DNA of 14,188 nt from JAUWCW01 sp030609125 [NCBI: Candidatus Rokuibacteriota bacterium] (GCA_030609125.1 JAUWCW010000019.1:1-14188); one strand, 5' to 3'; shown: positions 1 through 6,940, counted from the stretch's first letter. Notes: a model not told the origin generated them from the sequence alone. Made by a program: numbers and translations.

Positions 1-1065
1 CAGCTCTTCCGCGCTGACCCGCTCCTCTCCCTGCCGCCCGAGCAGAACGACCTCGTCCCCCACGGCAACGCCGGGTATGTTCGTCACGTCTATGAGGCAC
101 ATGTCCATGCAGATAGTGCCGACCTGGGGCGCCCGCCTTCCCCTCACCAGGACCTGCACCCGGTTGGAGAGACGCCGGCTGTAGCCGTCCGCGTACCCCA
201 CGGGAAGCGTGGCAATCACACTCTTTCTGCCCGTGATGTGGGTGCCGCCGTAGCTGAGAGGCGTCCCGGGAGCGACCGTTTTCAGGTAAGAGACCGCCGT
301 CACGAACCGCATGACCGGGCGAAGATCCTCACCGCCGGGGAAGCCCGTGGCCGGGGGGGATCCGTAGAGCATGATGCCCGGTCGCGTCACGTTGCCGATC
401 GTCTCGCCCCGCATGAGCAGGGCGCTGTTGGCGGTGTGGAAATACCTGATTCCCGGCACTTTTCTCCTGATGCGGTCACAGACCCGGGCGAAGTCCCTGA
501 GCTGGCGCATGGTGGATCCGCTGTCGAGGCTGTCCGCCTCGGCGAGGTGGGTGAGCACCCCTTCCAGGGCCAGATGGGGGAGACGGCTGATTCTCAAAGA
601 CAGGCGCACCGCCTCCGCCGGAAGGGCCCCCACCCTTCCCATGCCGGTATCGATCTTGAGGTGGACGGAGACCCGGCGCCCTGCCCCGCGGGCCTCCCGT
701 TCCAGGCGCTCCGCCGCCGCGAGCGAGTAGAGGACCTGGCTGCAGTTCAGCCGCACGACTTCACTCTCGCCCCCTGCTGAGACTTCGCTGAGGATGACAA
801 CCGGCTCACGCAGACCGGCCTCACGCAGCTGGCGCGCCTCCCTCACCGTCGCCACTCCGAGAGAGGACGCCCCGGACCGCACGGCTGCGCGGGCCAGGGC
901 CGACGCACCGTGACCGTAGGCGTCGGCCTTGACGATGGCCATCACCTCCCGCTCCCCGCCCCCGAGGCGACGGGCGTGGCGCAGGTTGTGGGTGAAAGCG
1001 TCGATATTGATCTCCGCCCTCGTCGGGCGGCCGGGATCGAAGGCAGTACTCTCCGGCGAAGGCAT
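1..1065 (-). CDS. alr: Alanine racemase, C-terminal end missing
   Basis: PLP-dependent racemase that interconverts L- and D-alanine in the cytoplasm and so supplies D-Ala for peptidoglycan. Translating the minus strand from the ATG at 1065 gives 355 residues with no stop before the window edge. The family is usually about 360-385 residues, so only the last few tens are lost. Visible landmarks are the PLP-lysine motif KADAYGHG (Lys46), HLKIDTGMGRVG in the barrel, the SYGGT segment carrying the catalytic tyrosine (about Tyr272), GYADGYSRRLSN, and ICMDM in the C-terminal beta domain. The start overlaps the dnaB stop by one base (TGATG), which suggests translational coupling and membership of the rplI-dnaB-alr transcript. 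The identification is firm; whether this is the biosynthetic or a catabolic isozyme cannot be told from sequence, though the housekeeping context favours biosynthetic. Confidence 0.96.
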   Translation of the reverse strand, partial: MPSPESTAFDPGRPTRAEINIDAFTHNLRHARRLGGGEREVMAIVKADAYGHGASALARAAVRSGASSLGVATVREARQLREAGLREPVVILSEVSAGGESEVVRLNCSQVLYSLAAAERLEREARGAGRRVSVHLKIDTGMGRVGALPAEAVRLSLRISRLPHLALEGVLTHLAEADSLDSGSTMRQLRDFARVCDRIRRKVPGIRYFHTANSALLMRGETIGNVTRPGIMLYGSPPATGFPGGEDLRPVMRFVTAVSYLKTVAPGTPLSYGGTHITGRKSVIATLPVGYADGYSRRLSNRVQVLVRGRRAPQVGTICMDMCLIDVTNIPGVAVGDEVVLLGRQGEERVSAEEL

Positions 1066-2438
1066 CAGCCGTCTGAGCTGTACCGGGTTTCCTGGTTTTC
1101 GAATCGGGTGTATTCCTTCAGGAACGTCAGGTCGACCTTGCCGATGGGTCCGTTGCGCTGCTTGCGGACGATGATCTCGGCCTTGCCGGCCACGTCGGAC
1201 ATGTCGGCGTCCTCCTCGTCCTTCCGGTACACCTCTTCCCGGTAAATGAAAGCCACCACGTCGGCGTCCTGCTCGATGGCGCCCGATTCCCGCAGGTCGG
1301 AAAGCAGGGGCCGGCGGTCGCCGCCCCGGGTCTCCACCGCCCGCGAGAGCTGGGAGAGCGCGACGACCGGGACTCTCAGCTCCTTGGCCAGGGCCTTGAG
1401 CGAGCGGGAGATCTCGGAAATCTCCTGCTGGCGGCTCTCCACCCTGTCCCTGCCCCGGATGAGCTGGAGGTAATCGACGATGATGAGACCGACGTCGTGC
1501 TCGGCTTTCAGCCGGCGGGACTTGGCCCGGATCTCCAACACGGAGATGGAGGCGGAGTCGTCGATGAAAATCGACGCTTCCGCCAGTTCGCCGGCGGCAA
1601 TGCTCAGCCTGGGCCAGTCCTGCTGAGTCAGGAACCCGCTGCGCAGACGGTTGCCGTCCACCTTCGCCCGGGAGCTCAGCATGCGCATCACCAACTGCTC
1701 CTTGGCCATCTCAAGGCTGAAGACGGCCACCGGCACCCGGGACTTTATGCCGACGTTTTCGGCTATGTTCAGAACGAAGGCCGTCTTGCCCATACTCGGC
1801 CGGCCGGCGATGACGATCAGGTCCGAGGGCTGGAAGCCGCACGTCAGCTTGTCGAGGTCGACGAAACCGGTAGCCACGCCGGTGATTTCCTCTTTCTTTT
1901 CGTACAGCTTCTCGATTACCTCGAAGCTGTGCTTCATGATGGAGCGGATGGGCGTAAAACCGGAGCGCGCCCGCCTTTCCGAGATGTCGAAGATCCTCCT
2001 CTCCGCTTCGTCGAGGAGGACTTCGACGTCCTGGGAGCCCTCGTAGCTCATGGAGGCGATCTCCGTGGCAGTCCCTATGAGCCCCCGCAGAATGGCCTTC
2101 TCCCTCACTATCCGGCAGTGATACTGCACGTTGGCGGCGGTCGGGACGAGGTCCACGAGGGAGGCGAGATAGGCCGTTCCGCCCGCCTCCTCGAGCTGGT
2201 TTTTCTGTTCCAGCTTCTCCCTGGTGGTAATCAGGTCGATGGAATCGTCCTTCTCGAACAGGTCGAGCATCGCCTCGTAGATGCGCCGGTGCCCGACGCG
2301 GTAGAAGTCCGGGGGCTGGATGATTTCGATCACCCGGGGCAGAGCGGAATTGTCCATTAGAATGGCTCCCAGCACCGCCTGCTCCGCCTCGATATTCTGG
2401 GGAGGAAGCTTCTGCAGGGCCAGTTCTGCCTCTGCCAT
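1065..2438 (-). CDS. dnaB: Replicative DNA helicase DnaB
   Basis: Hexameric 5'-3' helicase that unwinds DNA at the replication fork and recruits primase. At 457 residues it has the usual length. The N-terminal domain (about residues 10-115) opens with the typical PPQNIEAEQAVLGAIL. The RecA-like C-terminal domain carries Walker A GRPSMGKT (212-219), SLEM just after it, Walker B LIIVDYLQLI (318-327), the ALSQLSR segment (about 360-366), DLRESGAIEQDAD, and RKQRNGP (425-431), which includes the arginine-finger region. No intein interrupts the P-loop, a common insertion site in dnaB. The gene lies 10 nt downstream of rplI and its stop overlaps the alr start by one base, so the three genes are probably one transcript. 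The Shine-Dalgarno sequence is weak: a purine run at the end of rplI lies about 13 nt upstream, suggesting partial coupling to rplI translation. Confidence 0.97.
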   Translation of the reverse strand: MAEAELALQKLPPQNIEAEQAVLGAILMDNSALPRVIEIIQPPDFYRVGHRRIYEAMLDLFEKDDSIDLITTREKLEQKNQLEEAGGTAYLASLVDLVPTAANVQYHCRIVREKAILRGLIGTATEIASMSYEGSQDVEVLLDEAERRIFDISERRARSGFTPIRSIMKHSFEVIEKLYEKKEEITGVATGFVDLDKLTCGFQPSDLIVIAGRPSMGKTAFVLNIAENVGIKSRVPVAVFSLEMAKEQLVMRMLSSRAKVDGNRLRSGFLTQQDWPRLSIAAGELAEASIFIDDSASISVLEIRAKSRRLKAEHDVGLIIVDYLQLIRGRDRVESRQQEISEISRSLKALAKELRVPVVALSQLSRAVETRGGDRRPLLSDLRESGAIEQDADVVAFIYREEVYRKDEEDADMSDVAGKAEIIVRKQRNGPIGKVDLTFLKEYTRFENQETRYSSDG

Positions 2439-2448
2439 GGCTGTCGCG

Positions 2449-2892
2449 CTACTCTTTGACTACCCAGACTTTGACCTTGGCGGTCACGTCCGTGTGCAGT
2501 CTCACCGGGATGGTGTAAATCCCCAAGGTCTTTATAGGCTCCTCGAGCTCAATTTTCCGCTTGTCTATTTCGTGACCCTCTTTCACCAGGGCCTCGGCGA
2601 TCTCCATGGCCGTAACCGTCCCGAAAAGCTTGTCGCTCTCACCGGCCTGCTTGCTGATGGTGAGGGAGAGCTGTTCCAGCTTCTGCGCAAGGGCCGCCGC
2701 ATCCGCTGCCTGCCGCTGCCGGGCCTTTTCCTCCCGCTTGCCTTCGATCTCGATCTGCTCCACGCTGTGGGCGGTGGCTTCCAGGGCCAGCCCCCGGGGG
2801 AGAAGATAGTTGCGGGCGTACCCGGCGGCCACCGCCACAACATCCCCGGTCTTGCCGAGTCTCTCCACATCGGATTTGAGAATAACCTTCAT
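2449..2892 (-). CDS. rplI: 50S ribosomal protein L9
   Basis: Large-subunit protein at the base of the L1 stalk, which helps maintain reading frame. The 147 residues match the family length. The N-terminal RNA-binding domain begins MKVILKSDVERLGKTGDVV and holds the L9 signature GYARNYLLPRGLA (24-36). A long lysine/glutamate-rich connecting helix follows (about 42-75), then the C-terminal domain, which contains KLFGTVTAMEIAEAL and ends in KVKVWVVKE. An AGGAG lies about 11 nt before the ATG. In many bacteria L9 follows rpsF and rpsR. Here neither is present: rplI follows ricT with its own promoter and leads into dnaB. The rplI-dnaB pair is a common arrangement. Confidence 0.97.
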   Translation of the reverse strand: MKVILKSDVERLGKTGDVVAVAAGYARNYLLPRGLALEATAHSVEQIEIEGKREEKARQRQAADAAALAQKLEQLSLTISKQAGESDKLFGTVTAMEIAEALVKEGHEIDKRKIELEEPIKTLGIYTIPVRLHTDVTAKVKVWVVKE

Positions 2893-2949
2893 TGGACCAT
2901 CTTCTCCTTTTTGTGTCGCCTCTCAGGCTTGCCTTGAAACGTACCGGAC

Positions 2950-2984
2950 CCGCGGCGGGCGGCGGCGTAGCGGCGCCCCCGCGG
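2950..2984 (-). other. GC-rich hairpin in the rplI leader
   Basis: Between the predicted start of transcription (about 3003) and the rplI ATG (2892), the minus strand can fold into a stem CCGCGG-GGGCG paired with CGCCC-g-CCGCGG. That is 11 base pairs with one bulged G and a 12-nt loop. No U-run follows, so it is not a standard intrinsic terminator. It could be a regulatory or stabilising leader structure, or simply a GC-rich accident; nothing seen here identifies a known riboswitch or ribosomal-protein leader. Confidence 0.4.
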
Positions 2985-3009
2985 CACAATTCTCTCCGCG
3001 AGACAGCCT

Positions 3010-3039
3010 ATTATAATAAATTGGACCCGCCGTTTTCAA
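3010..3039 (-). promoter_or_regulatory. Sigma-70 type promoter for rplI-dnaB-alr
   Basis: Read on the minus strand there is a TTGAAA (-35, 3034-3039), an 18-bp spacer and a perfect TATAAT (-10, 3010-3015). The -35 box includes the TGA stop of ricT. Transcription would start near 3003, leaving a leader of about 110 nt before rplI. The AT-rich patch stands out sharply from the surrounding GC-rich sequence, which supports it being a real promoter. Confidence 0.72.
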
Positions 3040-3932
3040 GCGGGCTTCCGAGGAGACTTTTTTTCCCTTCTCCCCCTCCCCGCTTCGGGCTTGCGGTCCC
3101 TCCCCGCTTCGGGCTTGCGCCCCCGGTGCCAGTCCTTCTTGTGGACCTTGACGTACTCCCCGCTCTCGAGCTCCACGGTAAAGGCGTTCTCGAAGATGTT
3201 GTACTTCCTCACCCGCCCCGACCCTTCCCTGAGGCGGACACGCTCGCCGATCCTCGGCAGGCCCGCCTTGAATTCCTCGTAGATGCGGTTCTCATAGATG
3301 AGGCAGCACATCAGCCTTCCGCACACACCCGATACCTTCCCGGGTGCCAGGGGCAGATCCTGGGCCTTGGCCATGCGGATCGAAATCGGCTCGAATTCGT
3401 TGAGAAAGCTCGAGCAGCAGAGCTCGCGTCCGCAGATGCCGAAGCCGCCTATCATCTTGGCCTCGTCCCGCACCCCGATCTGCCGCATCTCGATCCGCAC
3501 GCGGCACTCGCCCGCCAGTTCCTTTACCAGCTGCCTGAAATCCACCCTCCCCTCGGCGGTGAAGTAAAAGATCGCCTTCTGCCCCTCGAACAGGTACTCC
3601 ACGTCCACCAGTTTCATCGGCAGCTTCAGCTGCTTGATCTTCGCCAGGCAGACCTCGTGGCCCCTCTCTCCCAACTCCCTGTTGCGGCTGCAGCGTGATT
3701 CATCCTGGGGCGTGGCCTTGCGCAGAACCTTCTTGAGCCGCCCCTTGATGTACTGCTCGTCCATCCTCTGCGGCCGGGAGACCACGGTGCCGGCGCTCAG
3801 TCCCTCGCTGGTCTGGGCGATAACCCTTTCGCCCGGCTTCAGCGAGAGCTGGTTGACGTCCATGTCCATTATCTTGCCGCCATCCCGGAGGCGGACTTTA
3901 ACAACTTCTATCATGTTCCGCTCATCTTTCAT
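3036..3932 (-). CDS. ricT: PSP1 domain protein RicT (YaaT-like)
   Basis: Member of the PSP1/RicT (YaaT) family. In Bacillus subtilis RicT joins RicA and RicF in an iron-sulfur-containing complex affecting RNase Y processing and development; its role in Gram-negative bacteria is less clear. The protein has 298 residues from the chosen ATG. It shows the paired cysteine motifs GICGRELCC (165-173) and GVCGRLMCC (202-210), the conserved core of the family. A basic tail after about residue 265 contains a tandem octapeptide repeat and looks disordered. I chose the ATG at 3932 because AGGA motifs precede it; an in-frame ATG at 3950 lacks a ribosome binding site, and another at 3914 is also possible. 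The gene follows tmk and holB, a neighbourhood often seen for PSP1 genes. Function beyond family membership is inference. Confidence 0.9.
   Translation of the reverse strand: MKDERNMIEVVKVRLRDGGKIMDMDVNQLSLKPGERVIAQTSEGLSAGTVVSRPQRMDEQYIKGRLKKVLRKATPQDESRCSRNRELGERGHEVCLAKIKQLKLPMKLVDVEYLFEGQKAIFYFTAEGRVDFRQLVKELAGECRVRIEMRQIGVRDEAKMIGGFGICGRELCCSSFLNEFEPISIRMAKAQDLPLAPGKVSGVCGRLMCCLIYENRIYEEFKAGLPRIGERVRLREGSGRVRKYNIFENAFTVELESGEYVKVHKKDWHRGRKPEAGRDRKPEAGRGRREKKSPRKPA
3074..3119 (-). repeat. 24-bp tandem repeat in the ricT 3' end
   Basis: A 22-base block is repeated exactly with a period of 24 bases (copies beginning at 3074 and 3098), encoding RKPEAGRD followed by RKPEAGRG in the basic C-terminal tail of RicT. 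The period is a multiple of three, so gain or loss of a copy keeps the frame. It is probably a recent slippage duplication in a disordered tail. Confidence 0.85.
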
Positions 3933-3971
3933 TCGTTCCTGTCCTGCCATCGTTCAAGGCGGCGAAAGGCC

Positions 3972-4949
3972 TCACCCGGAAACACGAGGTCCCCCGGTGA
4001 GCCGGCCTGCCCAGTCGGAGAAGAAGGATCCCAGTGCAAGCTTCATGTTCACGTTCCCGCCCAGCAGCCGCACCGTCTCCACCAGGCCTGCACTCAGCCG
4101 CTGCAGCTCATCGTCGTCAAGGCCTCCCGGGCCCGACTCGCCGGAAAGGCCCCTTCCCGCCTCGAGTCCCAGCCTGGCCCGCATCTCCCCTCTCGCCTTC
4201 CCGAGAAGGATATGAAGTATGAATTCCGCCTCTGTCCGGTCCTTGAGTTTCGCGTCCACGTACTCGAGGACCGCCCCGGCGTCCGGTGCGGCACAAAGGG
4301 CCTCCAGGCCCCTGAGCGCACGCTTCCAGGCTTCACTACGCAACGACATCGCCAGGCCGGGGCTGCCCTCCGACACGGCGGCGGCCGCGGCGGCTTCGTC
4401 CTCGTCCCACCCCTCCCGTCGGAGAACTTCCCTCACCTGCCCCTCTCCCAGCAGGCCGAAGCTCACTTTCTGGCAGCGGGAAACAACCGTCGGCGGAAGC
4501 CCCCCGGGGTTGGCGGCGACCAGGATGATCACCGTTCCCGGCGGCGGCTCTTCGAGGGTCTTCAGCATCGCGTTGGCCGCCGAAAGATTCATCGACTCCG
4601 CCGGTTCGAGAATCGCCACCTTGCGGCTACCCCGGGAGGGGGTGAGGGAGAGAAAGTGCTGCATTACGTCGATCTGATCTTTCCTCAGGATCTTCTTGTC
4701 TTTCTCCAGGGTGACGTAGGTCAAATCCGGATGGATCTCCGGGCTGCGGCGGCAGGAATCGCAGACGTCGCATGCGTCCCCCCCCTCGGAGAGGCACAGC
4801 AGGGCCTTGGCGAACTCCATGGAGACCGTCCTCTTGCCGACGCCCGGAGGTCCGAAAAAAAGGTAGGCCGGCCCGATGGCATCGCGGCGGATCCCCCCCT
4901 TGAGGAGTGCCAGCTGCCTCTCATGACCCGCAATGTCGGACAGTGCCAT
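3972..4949 (-). CDS. holB: DNA polymerase III subunit delta prime
   Basis: AAA+ subunit of the clamp loader that places the beta clamp on DNA. The track starts with a GTG at 4955 overlapping the tmk stop, but the ATG at 4949 is better placed behind GGAAGG, giving 325 residues and two bases between genes. Numbered from the ATG: P-loop GPPGVGKRT (33-41), a four-cysteine zinc module C-x7-C-x2-C-x2-C (52-66), KDQIDVMQHFLSLTPSRGSRKV, and SRC (157-159), the arginine-finger motif. The sensor and helical domains follow to about residue 220, and the collar domain to the end. In E. coli delta prime the P-loop is degenerate; here it looks intact, so it may bind ATP. The short length argues against a full DnaX (tau/gamma). 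The position directly after tmk is common for holB. Confidence 0.9.
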   Translation of the reverse strand: MALSDIAGHERQLALLKGGIRRDAIGPAYLFFGPPGVGKRTVSMEFAKALLCLSEGGDACDVCDSCRRSPEIHPDLTYVTLEKDKKILRKDQIDVMQHFLSLTPSRGSRKVAILEPAESMNLSAANAMLKTLEEPPPGTVIILVAANPGGLPPTVVSRCQKVSFGLLGEGQVREVLRREGWDEDEAAAAAAVSEGSPGLAMSLRSEAWKRALRGLEALCAAPDAGAVLEYVDAKLKDRTEAEFILHILLGKARGEMRARLGLEAGRGLSGESGPGGLDDDELQRLSAGLVETVRLLGGNVNMKLALGSFFSDWAGRLTGGPRVSG

Positions 4950-4951
4950 TC

Positions 4952-5626
4952 TCACGCCCCTTCCGCGTTCCCTTCTCCCGGCGGCAGGACCTGCAGTACC
5001 CGGCCCAGGATCCGCCGGTGAAGCTCGTCGACAGGGAGGGCCGCCGAAAAGACCGCGAAACGACCGGGCTCGGCTTCCGCAACGGAGCGGTAACCGTCCC
5101 TTACGCGGCAGTGGAAGGCGGCCTCCTCCTTCTCGAAACGATCTTCAGCGCCCTCCAGCCCTTTCTCCTCGTTGCGCTTCAGCGCCCGGCAGAGGCCGGC
5201 GGTCACGTCCTGCAGATCGAGCAGCACCGTCAGGTCGGGAAATCTTCCCGAAGTGGCCTCGCGGTTCAGGGCCTCTATCCTCTCCCGGGACATCCCCCTT
5301 CCGAACCCCTGATACGCCACGGTGGCGTCCGTAAACCGGTCGCAGATAACTATCTTTCCCTCCTGCAGGGACGGGATGATGACCTCCGCCATGTGCTGCG
5401 CCCTGTCGGCCATGTAGAGAAAGAGTTCGGACATGACGGAAAGATCCTCATAGGTCATACCGAGGAGGATCTTCCTCAGTTCTCCGCCGAGCCGAGTGCC
5501 TCCGGGCTCGCGGGTGAGAACAACTCCCCGGCCCCGGAGCCGCAGTTCCTTGCCGAGAAGGTCGGCCTGCGTGCTCTTGCCCGTCCCCTCCGTGCCTTCG
5601 AAGCTGATGAAAAATCCCTCTGCCAT
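4952..5626 (-). CDS. tmk: Thymidylate kinase
   Basis: Phosphorylates dTMP to dTDP with ATP, the first shared step of the de novo and salvage routes to dTTP. The 224 residues are slightly above the usual 205-215. The N-terminal P-loop is FEGTEGTGKST (9-19), followed by TREPGGT (38-44), the conserved DR motif in CDRFTDATVAYQG (DR at 96-97), and the Walker B-like strand TVLLDL (133-138). The LID-region arginines RALKRN and EDRFEKE follow, the latter typical of bacterial TMPK. The last 15 residues are an unstructured-looking tail. The gene starts 12 nt after the MogA-like gene and ends two bases before the holB ATG, so all three are likely co-transcribed. The ribosome binding site is weak. Confidence 0.96.
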   Translation of the reverse strand: MAEGFFISFEGTEGTGKSTQADLLGKELRLRGRGVVLTREPGGTRLGGELRKILLGMTYEDLSVMSELFLYMADRAQHMAEVIIPSLQEGKIVICDRFTDATVAYQGFGRGMSRERIEALNREATSGRFPDLTVLLDLQDVTAGLCRALKRNEEKGLEGAEDRFEKEEAAFHCRVRDGYRSVAEAEPGRFAVFSAALPVDELHRRILGRVLQVLPPGEGNAEGA

Positions 5627-5638
5627 GAGTATAGTCCG

Positions 5639-6142
5639 CTACGGCCGGGCGCACTCCCCCTCGTCGCCGCCTATCTTGTCGAGAGCATGCCTGAGAACGG
5701 GAGCCATGAAGCGAAGCACCGACCGTATCTTTCCCCGCCTCCCGGGAAGATTGATGATGAGCGTCTCCCCGCGAATCCCTGAAGCTCCCCTGAAGAGCAG
5801 GTCTTCCGGTCGCCGCGGCGGTCCGAGGTACATCCTCTCCTCGATCCCCGGGAGGGTGCGCTGCACGAGACTGCGAGTCACCTCGGGGGTGAAATCACCG
5901 GCCCGGTGACCGCTTCTGCCGACGACGCAGACTACATTGAACTTCTCCCGGTCCGACCAGGACCTCAGCGTCCGTCCCAGCAGGACCGGGTCCGCCTCAA
6001 GACGCACGGCGTGTATCTTCGCGGCTCCCGCACCCGCCCAGGCGCCGGCCACCTCGTCTTTCAGCCAGGCTTGCGCTTTCCAGCCCTCCTGAGGAAGCAG
6101 AAGAAGTCCGATCTTCAAGGTTCCAGACTTACTTTTAACCAT
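5639..6142 (-). CDS. Divergent MogA/MoaB-fold molybdopterin-binding protein
   Basis: The C-terminal half resembles MogA/MoaB, which adenylylate molybdopterin during molybdenum cofactor synthesis. Recognisable pieces are GDFTPEVTR (82-90, the RDvTPEaT region with its aspartate), RTLPGIEERM (95-104), and ETLIINLPGRRGKIR (126-140). The family's GGTG motif is altered to VVGRSGH (73-79), and the N-terminal SDR segment and internal DE/D positions are not evident: the first 60 residues are poorly conserved. At 167 residues the length fits a single MoCF domain. It may be a non-catalytic or altered paralog. It is the first gene of the tmk-holB-ricT block, only 12 nt from tmk. No clear Shine-Dalgarno precedes the ATG; an internal TTG nine codons in (codon 9, at MKIGLLLL-equivalent LKIGLLLL) is an alternative start. 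Confidence 0.75.
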   Translation of the reverse strand: MVKSKSGTLKIGLLLLPQEGWKAQAWLKDEVAGAWAGAGAAKIHAVRLEADPVLLGRTLRSWSDREKFNVVCVVGRSGHRAGDFTPEVTRSLVQRTLPGIEERMYLGPPRRPEDLLFRGASGIRGETLIINLPGRRGKIRSVLRFMAPVLRHALDKIGGDEGECARP

Positions 6143-6225
6143 AACCGATTAACATTACCACACCAGCCGGTATATGCCTATCGGACTCACGCCCCGGAAG
6201 TGTCCGGTGCAAAGGGCGTTGTGCC

Positions 6226-6257
6226 TCCACCGGGAACACCCCCTTCCCCCTGGTGGA
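6226..6257. repeat. Inverted repeat upstream of the sigma-54 promoter
   Basis: TCCACC-GGG on the left pairs with CCC-t-GGTGGA on the right, nine pairs with one bulge around a 13-nt centre. It ends 78 bp before the -24 GG of the sigma-54 promoter, a typical distance for an enhancer-binding-protein site. A second overlapping pairing (CCGGTG at 6204-6209 with CACCGG at 6228-6233) exists. An activator site is an inference; a chance GC-rich hairpin is possible. Confidence 0.35.
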
Positions 6258-6333
6258 TCCTGCAGGCACACTGAAGACCCCGATTTTCCATCTGCTTTCT
6301 CACAACATCTTGTATTAAAAAGTTTTTTCATTC

Positions 6334-6349
6334 TGGCACGATCCCTGCT
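6334..6349 (+). promoter_or_regulatory. Sigma-54 (RpoN) promoter for the comEA-like gene
   Basis: TGGCACG-ATCC-CTGCT has the invariant GG (6335-6336) and GC (6347-6348) with exactly ten bases between them, and a -24 element matching the TGGCAC consensus in full. An A/T-rich segment lies just upstream. Transcription would start near 6360. Such promoters need a bacterial enhancer-binding protein, so the downstream gene should be under conditional control. Confidence 0.78.
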
Positions 6350-6472
6350 AACTCAACCGGTATCTCGACCACGCCACCTTGTGCCTGGCGGCCATGAAAG
6401 GAGGGATGCCGGGAGAATCGGCCGCGCCGACAACGAGATGGCTTTCAACAGCAATCCGAAAGGAGGTGTTCC

Positions 6473-6829
6473 ATGAAAAAGATCCTCATTCTCTCCCTCG
6501 CGCTCTCTCTTCTGGGACTTGTTCCACACCCGTCGACAGCGGGTCCGGCCGCTCCTGCCACCGCCGGTCCCGCCGCCGATGGGAGCCTCACCGTCTTCGA
6601 TCTCAACACCGTCAATTATGACGAGCTGGTCAGCCTTCGCGGAATCGGCCCAACCCTGGCGGAGCGAATCCTCGAGTACCGTGCCGGGCGCGGATCGTTT
6701 GCCCGCCTGGACCAGCTGCTCGAAGTCAAGGGAGTGGGGGAAAAGAACTTCGCCCGCTTCAAGGAGTATTTCACTCTCACCTCGCCGCCTTCCCCGGTGG
6801 CGAAAACCACCCCCCATACCCCCCGTTAG
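6473..6829 (+). CDS. Secreted ComEA-like helix-hairpin-helix protein
   Basis: A 118-residue protein with a signal peptide (KK followed by a hydrophobic core at about 4-17, probable cleavage after STA at 21-23), an Ala/Pro-rich linker (24-37), and one ComEA-type double helix-hairpin-helix domain (about 40-102). The domain shows DLNTVNYDEL, the hairpin RGIGP (56-60), and the second hairpin KGVGE (86-90). The tail is Pro/Thr-rich. Such domains bind double-stranded DNA; ComEA in competent bacteria pulls transforming DNA into the periplasm. No comEC or pilus gene is in the window, so the role in DNA uptake is inferred only from the fold. The start follows a near-perfect Shine-Dalgarno (AAAGGAGGT). 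The gene appears monocistronic between a sigma-54 promoter and a strong terminator. Confidence 0.85.
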   Translation: MKKILILSLALSLLGLVPHPSTAGPAAPATAGPAADGSLTVFDLNTVNYDELVSLRGIGPTLAERILEYRAGRGSFARLDQLLEVKGVGEKNFARFKEYFTLTSPPSPVAKTTPHTPR

Positions 6830-6840
6830 TCCAACCTGCC

Positions 6841-6889
6841 GGGAGGGGGCGCCGACAGCGCCCCCTCCCCCCTTCCCGGATTTTGTTTT
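6841..6889 (+). terminator. Intrinsic terminator after the comEA-like gene
   Basis: A perfect 12-bp stem (6841-6852 with 6858-6869) closes the five-base loop CGACA, eleven bases after the stop codon. An alternative longer pairing brings TTCCCGG (6873-6879) onto CCGGGA, placing the T-rich run ATTTTGTTTT (6880-6889) directly after the stem. This should isolate the comEA-like gene from the downstream regulator. Confidence 0.75.
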
Positions 6890-6915
6890 CCCGACCAATC
6901 TGTGCTATACATTTA

Positions 6916-6940
6916 TAACTTGACTATTATTGTTAGTTTA
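6916..6940 (+). promoter_or_regulatory. IscR type-1-like operator
   Basis: Aligned by eye to the E. coli IscR type-1 consensus (ATASYYGACTRWWWYAGTCRRSTAT), this 25-bp segment agrees at 18 positions, including the full GACT (6922-6925) and the AT-rich centre. It covers the -35 box of the downstream gene, so binding would block transcription. Autoregulation is common for Rrf2-family genes; the site itself is a prediction. Confidence 0.55.

Larger units (their letters stand above)
6143..6472. other. Intergenic region between divergent mog-like and comEA-like genes
   Basis: This 330-bp stretch separates the leftward and rightward transcription units. It contains a GC-rich inverted repeat (6226-6257), an AT-rich patch (6311-6330), a sigma-54 promoter (6334-6350) and a leader of about 110 nt with a very strong ribosome binding site (AAAGGAGGT, 6459-6467, five bases before the ATG). 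I see no convincing sigma-70 promoter for the leftward operon here, although one must lie nearby. No likely protein gene is present. Confidence 0.7.

Noticed and set aside
1497-2360. 287-codon plus-strand open frame opposite dnaB
   Set aside because: It mirrors conserved DnaB coding sequence, and its His/Gly/Asp-rich composition is typical of antisense frames.
2892-3698. 268-codon plus-strand open frame across the rplI leader and ricT
   Set aside because: It is antisense to the conserved cysteine core of RicT and has no recognisable domain.
6174-6476. 100-codon plus-strand open frame in the 330-bp intergenic region
   Set aside because: It runs through the sigma-54 promoter and has no ribosome binding site or family resemblance.
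6353-6898. 181-codon minus-strand open frame opposite the comEA-like gene
   Set aside because: Glycine/arginine-rich antisense frame crossing a terminator hairpin, opposite a gene with a clear signal peptide and HhH domain.
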